The notes beneath the pieces were generated by a model. The model made no database searches. It saw only the letters and a program-made list of their open reading frames with translations, and was not told where the DNA came from. Below are positions 43,933 to 53,384 of a DNA stretch of 64,000 nucleotides, piece by piece (position 1 is the first letter of the stretch; the number at the start of each line of letters is the position of its first letter). The position numbers and the translations under genes were made by a program. Source of the stretch: Peribacillus folii (GTDB taxonomy: Bacteria > Bacillota > Bacilli > Bacillales > DSM-1321); contig NZ_JASJOM010000004.1 of the NCBI RefSeq assembly GCF_030271255.1, positions 124,001-188,000 of the forward strand, given 5' to 3'.

Positions 43933-45159
43933 TTAAAATAGTGTCGGCAATTGTTTGATGATTGTATAAACTCCCATCAGCGTCATGACGATTACGACAA
44001 AGACACCGGAGATCGTTAACCAGATCGGATGTTTATAATCCCCGACTATGTTTCGCCTATATGCGGCAATCAATAATGTTCCAAGCGCGATTGGCAAAAT
44101 CAACCCATTAATGGCTCCTACGATAAGCAGAACTTTAACCGGCTGGCCAATTAATAAAAAGCAGACTGTCGACACGACGATAAAGCCAATGATTATCCAG
44201 TTTGCCTTATTATTGATGAATTCGCTGAATGTTCTGATGAACGAGACGGAAGTATACGCCGCCCCTACTACAGAAGTGATTGCCGCAGCCCACATCACGA
44301 CCCCGAATATGCGGTATCCGATGTCTCCGGCAGCCAATTGAAAAACGGAAGCTGCAGGGTTATCCGCATTAATTTGCAATCCTTTCGATACAACACCAAG
44401 CACCGCCAGAAATAAGGCGACTCGCATGACGGTGGTGATTAAGATTCCGACTATCGAGCTTTTTGTAACTTGAGGTAATGCCCCCACGCCTTTCACGCCT
44501 GCATCCAAAAGTCGATGTCCGCCTGCAAACGTTATGTAGCCGCCAACCGATCCACCCACTAACGTTACGATGGCAATGACATCGAATTGAACAGGTGCAA
44601 ACGTCCTCACCACCGCTTCCCCTACTGGAGGAGAGGTTGTCCAAGCTACGTAAATCATCAAACAGATCATGAAGAAGCCCGCGATTTGCGTAAAGCGGTC
44701 CATAGCCTTTCCCGCTTCCTTGACGACAAATATCAAGATCGCGATGACTGCACTTATTGCCGCGCCTGCAGTAGGCGATATCCCTGTCATCGCATTAAGG
44801 CCGAGGCCCGCTCCTGCGATATTGCCAATATTGAAGGCGAGGCCTCCCATCACGATGAGTGCCGCAAGTACATAACCAAGTCCAGGCAAAACCATGTTGG
44901 CAATCTCTTGACCGCGCTTTTCAGATACAGCAATGATGCGCCATACATTTGTTTGGGCGAAAATATCAAGGATAACCGAAATAAGAATGACGAATCCGAA
45001 ACTTGCCGCAAGACTTTGGGTATAAACGGTCGTTTGCATTAAAAATCCCGGCCCTATTGCCGATGTTGCCATCAAGAATGCTGCACCTAGCAATAACGTA
45101 CGATTTGTCTTCGGCTTAGCCGTAATTTCCTGAGCTGCGGTATGTTTGTTTGGCTCCAA
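43933..45159 (-). CDS. ycsG: NRAMP-like membrane transporter YcsG
   Basis: 408 residues, about eleven membrane segments, distantly related to NRAMP metal transporters, of the YcsG branch. The TM1 metal-binding DPGN motif of true NRAMPs is replaced by ATSAIGPGFLMQTT, so divalent metal transport is doubtful. Placed between pxpA and ycsI, it is a likely uptake system for 5-oxoproline or a related compound. The start is TTG 45159 after AGGAGGTCAGTCCA. Confidence 0.85.
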   Translation of the reverse strand: MEPNKHTAAQEITAKPKTNRTLLLGAAFLMATSAIGPGFLMQTTVYTQSLAASFGFVILISVILDIFAQTNVWRIIAVSEKRGQEIANMVLPGLGYVLAALIVMGGLAFNIGNIAGAGLGLNAMTGISPTAGAAISAVIAILIFVVKEAGKAMDRFTQIAGFFMICLMIYVAWTTSPPVGEAVVRTFAPVQFDVIAIVTLVGGSVGGYITFAGGHRLLDAGVKGVGALPQVTKSSIVGILITTVMRVALFLAVLGVVSKGLQINADNPAASVFQLAAGDIGYRIFGVVMWAAAITSVVGAAYTSVSFIRTFSEFINNKANWIIIGFIVVSTVCFLLIGQPVKVLLIVGAINGLILPIALGTLLIAAYRRNIVGDYKHPIWLTISGVFVVIVMTLMGVYTIIKQLPTLF

Positions 45160-45181
45160 TGGACTGACCTCCTACATAGGT

Positions 45182-45940
45182 TTATGAAAATGATTTGACT
45201 GTTATTTCAGATAATTCCAAAGACTTTTTCACATGCCTGGCAAAGGCTAAAGCATGTGCACCATCCCCGTGTATGCAAATCGTATCCGCCCTCAAAGATA
45301 CATCTGATCCTTGCTGGGACAGGACCTTCCCTTCCTTTACCATCCGAATCACTTGTGCAGCGGCATCCCTATCATTTTCCAGTAAAGCATGTTTCTCCAT
45401 TCTGGAAGTCAATGAACCATCTTGTTGATAGGTGCGATCGGCAAATACTTCACTTGCCGTTCGCAAGCCGGCTGCCTCTCCAGCGCGAATCAATTCACTT
45501 CCTGACAAACCAAAGAGGATAAGCTCAGGATTCACTTTGTATACCGCCTCGGCAATCGCCACCGATAAGGCTTCGTCTTGGGCAGCCATATTGTATAAAG
45601 CGCCATGAGGTTTCACATGCTGCATGCTACCGCCTTCGGACTGTATAAACCCATGTAATGCACCAATTTGATAGACGACAATATCATAAGCTTCCTGCGG
45701 GGTAATCTTCATATTGCGTCTGCCAAACCCCATTAAATCCGGTAAACCGGGATGCGCTCCGATTCTCACATCTTTTTCCAAGGCGAGCTGGACCGTTTTC
45801 CGCATGACGGTCGGATCGCCAGCATGAAAACCACAAGCGACATTGGCCGATGTGACATACTCTAAAATCTCCTTGTCATTCCCCATTCGATACGCGCCAA
45901 AACTCTCGCCTAAATCACAATTCAAATCAACGACATTCAT
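45182..45940 (-). CDS. pxpA: 5-oxoprolinase subunit A (PxpA, LamB/YcsF family)
   Basis: 252 residues, LamB/YcsF family, beginning [19 protein letters not shown] with the typical [35 protein letters not shown] and [10 protein letters not shown] motifs. It is the hydrolase-like component of 5-oxoprolinase. AGGAGGAGGAACA precedes the ATG. First gene of the operon that ends with kipR. Confidence 0.93.
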   Translation of the reverse strand: MNVVDLNCDLGESFGAYRMGNDKEILEYVTSANVACGFHAGDPTVMRKTVQLALEKDVRIGAHPGLPDLMGFGRRNMKITPQEAYDIVVYQIGALHGFIQSEGGSMQHVKPHGALYNMAAQDEALSVAIAEAVYKVNPELILFGLSGSELIRAGEAAGLRTASEVFADRTYQQDGSLTSRMEKHALLENDRDAAAQVIRMVKEGKVLSQQGSDVSLRADTICIHGDGAHALAFARHVKKSLELSEITVKSFS

Positions 45941-46005
45941 TGTTCCTCCTCCTTCAGTTTAAATGGTTCCAGTTTATCTGTTTCTTAAAAGTATGTAGTA
46001 AAATA

Positions 46006-46040
46006 CCGAAATTCGGAATTCTAGTTTCAAATTTCGGAAT
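46006..46040. promoter_or_regulatory. Putative KipR operators
   Basis: CCGAA-A-TTCGG (46006-46016) is a perfect palindrome. A second related site, TTTCAAATTTCGGAA (46025-46039), follows 19 bases on and repeats the AAATTTCGGAAT phrase. Both are directly upstream of pxpA, as expected for an IclR-type repressor. Confidence 0.5.
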
Positions 46041-46139
46041 ATTCTTATTCTATCACGCAATATTTTTTTAGACAATAGTTGACAGATAGCCTGTATGATG
46101 TTTGTTGCACGCTGAACTTATAAATCAAGGGAACCATAT

Positions 46140-46178
46140 AAAAAAGCCGTTAATTCTCTTGAAAAGGAATCGACGGCT
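46140..46178 (-). terminator. Terminator of the sarcosine-oxidase-like gene
   Basis: AGCCGT / ACGGCT outer stem with inner GATTC / GAAT-type pairing and six T following on the minus strand. Confidence 0.75.
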
Positions 46179-46214
46179 AACCCATTCATTCTATTTGTTG
46201 ACAAAGCTATGAAC

Positions 46215-47342
46215 CTATTGGAATCTGTTTAACGAAAATGGGGAAAGATCATTCTCAGTCTTTCCCGAGATAATAAGATCACTTAAACTCTCGCCAATCA
46301 CGCTGCTGAACTTGAATCCATGACCCGAGAATCCCGCTGCAATGGCAATGTGGGGAAACTGAGGATGTATATCCACGATAAAGTCCTCATCCGGTGTCAT
46401 CGTATAGATGCAGTTTTTACCATGTCTCAATGTTTGACCGGAAGGCATGAACCGGTTCAAGAAGCGCTCCAAATCCCCAGCATCCTCCCCGTATTCTCCA
46501 AATTGGGCCATCGTTTCATCGGGATTTATCCGGTTTCCCCCGTCATGCCTCCCAAGTTTCAAACCAGCTCCACGAATACTTGGAAAGCCATAGTATGTAC
46601 CTTCAGGTGTATCGAACGTGAATGCAGGAAAGCTATTGTGACCATATAATTTTTCATCCACATCGAACCAGGCGAAGGTTTTCCGGATAGGTGTCAAAGG
46701 CAGATGCAACCCTAACATCTCCAATAACTTCGGTGACCAAGCTCCTGCTGCGACGACCAATGCTTCGGCATGATAGATTTGGTCATCGGTTGTCACCGTG
46801 ACCCCATCACCCTGGGCAATCAGGTTCCTTACCGGGCTATTCACTTTGATGTCGGCACCGTGTGATTCGGCAAGCTGCTGGTAGGCCCGAATGCACTCTT
46901 CACTTTTTAACACACCTGAAGCAGGTTCAAAGCAACCTAAATAATCTTCAGGGAGGTTGATGCCTGGCCATCTTTCTTGAACATGATTGGCATCGAGTTT
47001 TTCCAAGGGCAACCCAAATTTATGCGAGCTTGCAATCACTTGCTTAATGAAAGGGGATTGCTGACTGCCGGCATTCAGAACGCCCGTCCGAAGAAATAAT
47101 TTCCTTTCCGTAAGTTGTTCTAATTGTTCCCATAGTTCTTGCGCTTTCAGGACCAGTGATACATACTCTTCCCCTTCCCCATACGCATGTCTAATGATCC
47201 TTGTTTCTCCATGATGACTGCCCTTATTGTGAGGCGGGACGAAAGAATCCAACAATACTACCTTCTTCCCGGCCTTGGATAGGTAATAGCCTGCCGACAT
47301 CCCCATCGATCCAGCTCCAATTACAATTACATCGTAATGCAT
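46215..47342 (-). CDS. Monomeric sarcosine oxidase / N-methyl amino acid oxidase-like flavoenzyme
   Basis: 375 residues, monomeric sarcosine oxidase (SoxA/SolA) family. FAD motif IVIGAGSMGMSAGYYLSKAG; the covalent FAD cysteine is present as C311 in CIYTMTPDEDF. Residues that match the active site of the Bacillus enzyme are GETRIIRH (Arg48, Arg51), K262/H266 in GLKLGRHDGG and K344 in GFKFSS. It should oxidatively demethylate a secondary N-methyl amino acid, yielding formaldehyde and peroxide. It is downstream of the MIO-less lyase, suggesting an N-methylated substrate in this pathway. GGAGGAATAACGTAAAC precedes the ATG. Confidence 0.88.
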   Translation of the reverse strand: MHYDVIVIGAGSMGMSAGYYLSKAGKKVVLLDSFVPPHNKGSHHGETRIIRHAYGEGEEYVSLVLKAQELWEQLEQLTERKLFLRTGVLNAGSQQSPFIKQVIASSHKFGLPLEKLDANHVQERWPGINLPEDYLGCFEPASGVLKSEECIRAYQQLAESHGADIKVNSPVRNLIAQGDGVTVTTDDQIYHAEALVVAAGAWSPKLLEMLGLHLPLTPIRKTFAWFDVDEKLYGHNSFPAFTFDTPEGTYYGFPSIRGAGLKLGRHDGGNRINPDETMAQFGEYGEDAGDLERFLNRFMPSGQTLRHGKNCIYTMTPDEDFIVDIHPQFPHIAIAAGFSGHGFKFSSVIGESLSDLIISGKTENDLSPFSLNRFQ

Positions 47343-47445
47343 GTTTACGTTATTCCTCCATTCTAGATGGTGACACCTTTTCTGATGTTATGAGGGTCAC
47401 GAAACTTTGCCGCAGGCGTGTACAAAAAACGACCTGCTATCATCA

Positions 47446-49005
47446 TTAAAATTCCAATTCACCCATTTCCAATTCGACAAGTTCGGTTAAGTCTCCTTCA
47501 TGAATTTGCGCTTTAATCATTTCTATGTCCGGATGAAAGAAACGGTCTTCTTTTACCATCGGCACTTTGCTGCGTATGGAACGGTACACCATCTCAGTAA
47601 TCGGGGCAGGTTTCAATGGGTGATGAAAATCCATAGCTTGCGTTGCCGTCATAAGTTCAATCGCTAAAATATATTCGAGCTTCTTAGAAACCTGATAGGC
47701 TTTCTTTGAAGCAAAATAGGAAAAACTTATGACGTCTTCCTGATTTGCACATGTCGGCACATTATCAATTGTTGCAGGCTGTGTAAGTACTCTGATTTCA
47801 TTTAATAATCCCGCTGCAGTATATTGAGGGACCATATAGCCGTTATTCAAACCAGGGTTCGCCACCAAAAAATTCGGCAGCTCACTATGGTGATGATTGA
47901 CAAGGCGATCAATTCTTCTTTCAGTGATTTTTGCCAAGTTCGCCATGGCGATGCACATCATATCGGCATAAATCCCTACGAATGATCCATCAAAGTTCCC
48001 CCCCATAAGAGCCATCCCGTCAGCATCATCCGGAAAAATGAGAGGATTATCACTTACAGAGTTCATTTCATTTTCAATTGTGAACTCCGCATCCTTCAAC
48101 GCTTTTTTTATGGCACCATGAATTTGTGGAATGCAACGTAAACTAAGCGCATCTTGCATTCTATGTTCCTTGTATGTGTCGATGATTTGGCTTCCTTCGA
48201 GGATCCTTGACACGTTTCTGGCTGTCTTTGCCTGCTCTTCATGCTTCTTTAATTTGTGGGAGCGAGGATTAAATGCATAAATTGTACCCTTAAGCACCTC
48301 CAAGGACATAGCCCCGGTGATATCCGCAGTTTTCGCAGCCTGGATGCCATTGTATAACGCTAAGACTGCCATCGCCGTGGCGGAAGTCGTTCCACTTATC
48401 AGGGCCAATCCTTCTTTAGGACCTAAAGTGACAGGTGCCAATCCCGCTTTCGCCAAAGCATCCCCTCCAGGGATGAACTCACCCTCATACCATGCTCTTC
48501 CCTCCCCAATCAGCACTAGGGCCATGTGAGATTCAGGTGAAAGGTATCCCACTGACCCATCACCCGGGACAAACGGGATAATATCGTGATTCAGCAATGA
48601 AGCAATCAGCTCCAAAACCTTTAACCTGACTCCGGAATACCCTTGACCCAAATGTACCAGGATCATCAATTGAATGGCCCTCACTACTTCTCTTTCCAGA
48701 GGCTCCCCCACGGAGACAGCATGAGAACGAATGATATTCCGTTGAAGCGTTTCTGCATCTTCCGGAGAAATCACTTCTGACACATTGCTGCCAAATCCTG
48801 TTGTCACACCATAAATAATTCTATTTTCCTGCAGGTACCTATCCATTAAACGTCTTGATTCATTGACCCTATTACAATATTCTCGGGTAAAGGACACCTC
48901 TGCCCCATACCTTGCAACAGCAATTACCTCCCTGATGGAGATTGGACCATCTCCCAATGCGACTTTTTTTATATCCTTTGCGTGTCTGTAATTTGTCGTT
49001 GTCAC
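47446..49005 (-). CDS. Histidine-ammonia-lyase-like protein lacking the MIO cofactor triad
   Basis: 519 residues, full length for the HAL/PAL superfamily, with YGVTTGFG (Tyr65), NIIRSHAVSVG (His95), MQDALSLR, SDNPLIF, GGNF and NEIRVL (Glu403) in the right order. Canonical enzymes read GSVG-ASG-DLAPLAHM; here residues 150-161 read GSVG-YLSPESHM, so exactly the Ala-Ser-Gly that cyclises to MIO is deleted. The Asn of LINGTQ is Ser204 and the catalytic Tyr of QDPYSLR is Leu287. It cannot use MIO chemistry. From memory, ergothionases (trimethylamine-eliminating relatives of HAL) also lack MIO. Elimination of trimethylamine from hercynine or a similar betaine is my hypothesis. GTG start after AAGGAGTAGTGAACC. 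Confidence 0.85.
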   Translation of the reverse strand: MTTTNYRHAKDIKKVALGDGPISIREVIAVARYGAEVSFTREYCNRVNESRRLMDRYLQENRIIYGVTTGFGSNVSEVISPEDAETLQRNIIRSHAVSVGEPLEREVVRAIQLMILVHLGQGYSGVRLKVLELIASLLNHDIIPFVPGDGSVGYLSPESHMALVLIGEGRAWYEGEFIPGGDALAKAGLAPVTLGPKEGLALISGTTSATAMAVLALYNGIQAAKTADITGAMSLEVLKGTIYAFNPRSHKLKKHEEQAKTARNVSRILEGSQIIDTYKEHRMQDALSLRCIPQIHGAIKKALKDAEFTIENEMNSVSDNPLIFPDDADGMALMGGNFDGSFVGIYADMMCIAMANLAKITERRIDRLVNHHHSELPNFLVANPGLNNGYMVPQYTAAGLLNEIRVLTQPATIDNVPTCANQEDVISFSYFASKKAYQVSKKLEYILAIELMTATQAMDFHHPLKPAPITEMVYRSIRSKVPMVKEDRFFHPDIEMIKAQIHEGDLTELVELEMGELEF

Positions 49006-49056
49006 GGTTCACTACTCCTTCAACACTATAATTTAATGATAATCTATCGGATATCA

Positions 49057-50445
49057 TCATTTGACTTCTTTACTGATTCGCTGCAATGAAGCATGACTCC
49101 CAGCAGCAGGCTTCCCACCTTCAAGCGTGGGATTGCTAGCTTCATTTAGGGATAGTGACTTTGTCTCTGGTGCCCAGGCTATGGACGCGATCAAGCCGAT
49201 TAGCAAGATGATTGCCATGCCGACCATTGAAGTGCTTAAACCGAAAGAATCGAGACTTAACGGCAGAAGGAAAGTTCCAATTGCAGATCCAATCCTGCTG
49301 ATTGCCGTGACCATGCCGATTCCCGTTCCGCGAATCTCCGTTGGGAATAGTTCTGCAGGGTATACTAACGTTAGGTTGGAAGCAGCCGACATGAAAAAGG
49401 TGAAAATCAGGAAGAATGTCAACAAGATATATTGTGAGCCACTATCCAGGAGACTGAGGGAAAATAAGGAAACAGTGAGTATCGTAAAGGCACCGATGGT
49501 AAATCCTCTTCGTGAAAATTTCGCAAGGAACCAAAGGCCGACGATCGCACCGACCAGCAAGAAAATGTTTAGCATCGTATCGGCAAAAAAGTTTTGTTCA
49601 AAACCCATTGTATGCAAAATGGACGGAAGGAAGGTGTAGATGGCAAAATACGGAATGACGAGGGTCAATTTGAATATCCCGCCAAAAGCGGTACGCTTGC
49701 GAAGCTTTTTGCTGAAAAGGCCGCGGAATCCTAAATCGGATGGATTTACTGCATGTGCCGACGTTTCGCCCATTTCCACGTTCTGTCCAAGATGCTTCTT
49801 CACGATAAGCCGCGCTTCTTCGGCACGTCCCTTGCTGACTAACCACCTTGGAGATTCCGGCGTTCCAATCCGCAAGAATAAAACCACTACAGCAGGAATG
49901 GCCGCACTGACTAGCATCCAGCGCCATGATCCTGATCCAGCTTGTCCTAAATAATATCCGACAAAGTTAGATGCTACATAACCAAGCGTCCAAACGACGT
50001 TTAAAGATGCGAGGAGCGGGGCCCTATACTTTTTCGGGGAAAATTCTGCAAGCAATGTCGTCCCGACTGCATAATCTCCTCCAAGCCCAAACCCGATCAG
50101 CAACCGCAAAACAAATAATTCTGCCGGGCCATTAACGAAGAATTGAAGGATCGTAACAATGGTAATCAGCAAAAAATTGATAAGGAAGATTTTCTGCCTG
50201 CCTATACGATCAGATAGTTTTCCAAGGACCAATGCACCTGCAAAAAGCCCGATCAATGCTGAGCTGCCAATCAAGCCGCTCCACATGGCATTCAGCTCTA
50301 ATTGCGGACCGAGCAATGTCAGGGCCATCGCGATTATTCCTAAGGAATAGCCGTCACAGAAGCTCGACCCGAAAGTAAGTCCTGCAATCCTAAAGTGAAA
50401 CTTTTTAAATGGTGCATCATCGATTGTAAATGTTCGCTCGCTCAA
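49057..50445 (-). CDS. MFS transporter (metabolite:H+ symporter type)
   Basis: 462 residues, twelve membrane segments of the major facilitator superfamily, sugar/aromatic-acid symporter subgroup (GKLSDRIGRQKIFLINFL between TM2 and TM3; RLLIGFGLGGDYAVG in TM4; ESPRWLVSKGRAEEA after TM6; FPTEIRGTGIGM). I choose TTG 50445 (LSERTFTIDDAPF) after TTGAGGGGGCG. An in-frame upstream start at 50523 adds 26 residues of non-membrane sequence. It is 51 bases upstream of the MIO-less lyase gene and probably imports that enzyme's substrate. Confidence 0.88.
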   Translation of the reverse strand: MSERTFTIDDAPFKKFHFRIAGLTFGSSFCDGYSLGIIAMALTLLGPQLELNAMWSGLIGSSALIGLFAGALVLGKLSDRIGRQKIFLINFLLITIVTILQFFVNGPAELFVLRLLIGFGLGGDYAVGTTLLAEFSPKKYRAPLLASLNVVWTLGYVASNFVGYYLGQAGSGSWRWMLVSAAIPAVVVLFLRIGTPESPRWLVSKGRAEEARLIVKKHLGQNVEMGETSAHAVNPSDLGFRGLFSKKLRKRTAFGGIFKLTLVIPYFAIYTFLPSILHTMGFEQNFFADTMLNIFLLVGAIVGLWFLAKFSRRGFTIGAFTILTVSLFSLSLLDSGSQYILLTFFLIFTFFMSAASNLTLVYPAELFPTEIRGTGIGMVTAISRIGSAIGTFLLPLSLDSFGLSTSMVGMAIILLIGLIASIAWAPETKSLSLNEASNPTLEGGKPAAGSHASLQRISKEVK

Positions 50446-50573
50446 AATAAACGCCCCCTCAATTATTATAATTTTCAGATTTATATCATTAAATTTTTTT
50501 GATAAGCCCGATTCAGGTCCCACTATTGCCTTCCACTCAAAAGTCCCCGCTTACCATCGAAGCTATATCTTTC

Positions 50574-50604
50574 AAAAAAAGAGCAATCGCTGCGACGATT
50601 GCTC
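50574..50604 (-). terminator. Terminator between the two MFS genes
   Basis: GAGCAATCG / CGATTGCTC 9-bp stem with a six-base loop and TTTTTTT on the minus strand. It separates the transcript of the first MFS gene from the MFS-lyase unit. Confidence 0.88.
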
Positions 50605-50631
50605 CAGCCAAGCTGTAGATCCTTATTTTAG

Positions 50632-51963
50632 CTATGCTTTTGAATCAGCCAGATCATTGGTAACCTGCGGGGATGGTCCTTTCTTGCCCGGCTTCACGAA
50701 AACCATTGCGATCATGCCTATCGTGACGGCAATGGATGCCGCGATGAACATCGCATTATATCCATGAATCGCGACAAGACTTCCTGTCAGGGTCGGTGCA
50801 ATGATGGTGGCAAGATTGGCAATGAAATGCGTCACCCCGCCGAACGTCCCCGCTTTATTCGGTTCCGTATCCAGAACGACAATCCAATAAATCGAATTCG
50901 GCAAATAATTGAATGCATTGCCTATGCACATCAAGGCAAGAACGGCAGCGGCACTCTCGACGGTCGGAATCAACATGAAACAAACAGCCGTACAAAACAA
51001 GGAAACAACCGTGAACCAAGATCTTGCAATCCGTAAATTACCTGTTTTCACCCGCAGCATATCCGAAATCTTGCCGCCTAACAGTCCAGTGATGATAGCA
51101 CCTATCCAAGGAATCATCCCAATATATGAAAGCGATGAAAGCGAATAATTGAATTCATCCTGCAGGTATTTCGGAGTCCAGGTCAATAAAAGGATGTTGA
51201 CATATAAAAATGCGAAATATCCAATGGCATTCAGGACCAAGGTAGGATTCTTGAAGAAATGGTACCATGGTATCCGGATATGCTCATCCAACTTCGTTTC
51301 TCCTTGGATTAATTGGTCGGAACTTCGAATTCCTTCCAGTTCCGCGTTAGTGACTCTTGGATGTTCTTCTGGTAAGTTTGTGAAAACTTTGTTCCAGATC
51401 ACGACCCAAATGATTCCTAATAGCCCGAGGATAACAAATGTCGTTTTCCAATTGGTATATGTAAGCAAGCCGACTACAACCGGAGCAGTGATCAAAGCAC
51501 CTATTGGGGTTCCCACCAATCCTAGTGCGACGGCAAAACCTTTCTCTTTCGGGGAAACCCAATTGGCCATCGTCCGGTTCATGACCGATAGTGTAGGCCC
51601 TTCAGCAAACCCGAATAATACACGAAACACGGCAAATCCGGCTAAAGCTGAACCTCCGAATAATGCAGTCCCGATATGGCCTGCGAATATGGTCCCGATT
51701 TCGAATATCGACCAGGTGGTTCCGGCGATGATCCACATGAATTTCGGGCCTTTCTTATCTGCGAGCGCTCCCCCGAACAGTGCACCGAATATGTATCCAT
51801 ATCCAAAGTACCCTAAGATTGCCCCCCAGCTAGCTGGATTCAAATGAAACTCATCGATGATTTCCGCCTGGGCATACGATAAGGCACCCCTATCAATATA
51901 GTTGATGATCGTAATGACAATGATCATGAAGATGATGAAATAACGGTAATTATTCTTCAACAT
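50632..51963 (-). CDS. MFS transporter (anion:cation symporter family)
   Basis: 443 residues, twelve membrane segments, ACS family of organic anion importers (IINYIDRGALSYAQAEI in TM1; GALADKKGPKFMWIIAGTTW; RVLFGFAEGPTLSVMNRTMANW). These usually carry carboxylates such as hexuronates or phthalate. ATG 51963 lies after AAGGGGGAACATT; the longer frame to 52008 is rejected. Transcribed separately from hutI by the terminator upstream (52043-52084), but part of the same locus. A urocanate or imidazole-carboxylate substrate would fit. Confidence 0.87.
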   Translation of the reverse strand: MLKNNYRYFIIFMIIVITIINYIDRGALSYAQAEIIDEFHLNPASWGAILGYFGYGYIFGALFGGALADKKGPKFMWIIAGTTWSIFEIGTIFAGHIGTALFGGSALAGFAVFRVLFGFAEGPTLSVMNRTMANWVSPKEKGFAVALGLVGTPIGALITAPVVVGLLTYTNWKTTFVILGLLGIIWVVIWNKVFTNLPEEHPRVTNAELEGIRSSDQLIQGETKLDEHIRIPWYHFFKNPTLVLNAIGYFAFLYVNILLLTWTPKYLQDEFNYSLSSLSYIGMIPWIGAIITGLLGGKISDMLRVKTGNLRIARSWFTVVSLFCTAVCFMLIPTVESAAAVLALMCIGNAFNYLPNSIYWIVVLDTEPNKAGTFGGVTHFIANLATIIAPTLTGSLVAIHGYNAMFIAASIAVTIGMIAMVFVKPGKKGPSPQVTNDLADSKA

Positions 51964-52042
51964 AATGTTCCCCCTTGTTGAATTGATAAGGATGATAGAG
52001 CCGCACAAACCAGATTATACCATTTGATGAAATAAAAATTGC

Positions 52043-52084
52043 CTCCAGGCATCTCCCTCCGCTCGTGAGGTGAGCTGCCTGGAG
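52043..52084 (-). terminator. Terminator of hutU-hutI
   Basis: CTCCAGGCA / TGCCTGGAG perfect 9-bp stem with a branched loop and GCAATTTTTATTT following on the minus strand. Confidence 0.75.
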
Positions 52085-52124
52085 CAGCAGAAAAATCAAG
52101 TGCGGCCAATAAAGTCCAAGTCTA

Positions 52125-53384
52125 TCATTTCACGACCTGCACTCCGTTCTTCCAAACAGACTTAACATGGTTGACCCCGAATAAATATTGCAATTCCTGA
52201 TAGTTTTCAACATCCCATAAAACGACATCCGCTTGTTTTCCGGCTTCAAGTGAGCCGACCTTGTCTTGCCTGTTGATGGCACAAGCGGCATTGTATGTCG
52301 CCGCCGTCAGTGCTTCGGCAGGGGTCAGGCGCATCGAAATGCAGGCCAGGTTCATGACGAGCGACATGGAAGTCGTCGGGGAGGAGCCGGGATTGCAATC
52401 GGTCGATATGGCAACGGCAACCCCTTCATCGACCATCCTTCGGCCAGGGGCCGCTTCTTCCCGTAAGTACAAAGCAGTGGCCGGAAGCAAGCAGGCAATC
52501 GTTCCTGACTTTGCCATCGCCTCAATGCCTTCTTCGGAGGCCTTCAATAAATGCTCCGCTGAAATAGCCCCTACCTTCGCGGCTAATTCAGCCCCGCCAT
52601 AAGGCTCAATTTCATCGGCATGTATTTTAGGGATCAAGCCATATTTTTTTCCAGCCGTTAAAATCCGCTCCGATTGCTCAGGCGTATAGACGCCCTTTTC
52701 ACAAAACACATCATTGAATTCCGCCAGCTTTTCTTTTGAAACGATTGGAAGCATATCATGGATCAAGTGGTCGACAAATTCATCCTCACGGCCTTTATAA
52801 TCGTTTGGTACCGCATGTGCGCCCATAAAAGTGGGAACAAGATCGATCGGATGCTCTTCCTGCAGCTTTTTCATCACCCTCAGCTGCTTCAATTCGGTTT
52901 CCAAATTCATGCCGTAGCCGCTTTTTCCCTCTACCGTTGTCACACCATGGGCGAGAAATGAATCGAGCCGGCGTTTTGTTTGCTCCGTCAATTCTTGTTC
53001 ACTTGCTTCACGGGTCATGCGGGTTGTGGCATGAATGCCCCCGCCAGCGTTCATGATATCCATATATGTTGAACCTTCGAGACGCATTTCGAATTCACGC
53101 TCCCGGCTCCCGCCGTATACGACATGGGTATGCGGGTCAACCAGCCCGGGCGTGACCAAATGGCCTGTGGCATCGAATACTTCAGCCTCATGAATCCTAT
53201 CGGCATAGCGCTCTTCCAATTCCTTGGTGGTGCCGACCGCTTGGATTGAACCAGCTTCCATCCATATGCTTCCGTCTTCAATCAATCCAAGCTCGGACAT
53301 TGCCCCCTTGGAACGAGGGGCCCTGTCGTCCTGTGCAAGCGTGGCGAGTTGTGCGGCATGCTTTATCCAAATCGGTTTGGTCAT
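52125..53384 (-). CDS. hutI: Imidazolonepropionase HutI
   Basis: 419-residue amidohydrolase that opens imidazolone-5-propionate to formiminoglutamate. Metal-binding [63 protein letters not shown] and [11 protein letters not shown] are all intact. It overlaps the hutU stop by four bases (ATGA), so the two are coupled. Confidence 0.95.
   Translation of the reverse strand: MTKPIWIKHAAQLATLAQDDRAPRSKGAMSELGLIEDGSIWMEAGSIQAVGTTKELEERYADRIHEAEVFDATGHLVTPGLVDPHTHVVYGGSREREFEMRLEGSTYMDIMNAGGGIHATTRMTREASEQELTEQTKRRLDSFLAHGVTTVEGKSGYGMNLETELKQLRVMKKLQEEHPIDLVPTFMGAHAVPNDYKGREDEFVDHLIHDMLPIVSKEKLAEFNDVFCEKGVYTPEQSERILTAGKKYGLIPKIHADEIEPYGGAELAAKVGAISAEHLLKASEEGIEAMAKSGTIACLLPATALYLREEAAPGRRMVDEGVAVAISTDCNPGSSPTTSMSLVMNLACISMRLTPAEALTAATYNAACAINRQDKVGSLEAGKQADVVLWDVENYQELQYLFGVNHVKSVWKNGVQVVK

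Noticed and set aside
47446..49005. Plain annotation as histidine ammonia-lyase HutH
   Set aside because: Deletion of the Ala-Ser-Gly triplet and loss of the catalytic Asn and Tyr argue against MIO-dependent histidine deamination.
51149..51847. 232-codon frame opposite the first MFS gene
   Set aside because: Antisense to a clear transporter gene; low-complexity hydrophobic codons in the reverse frame explain it.
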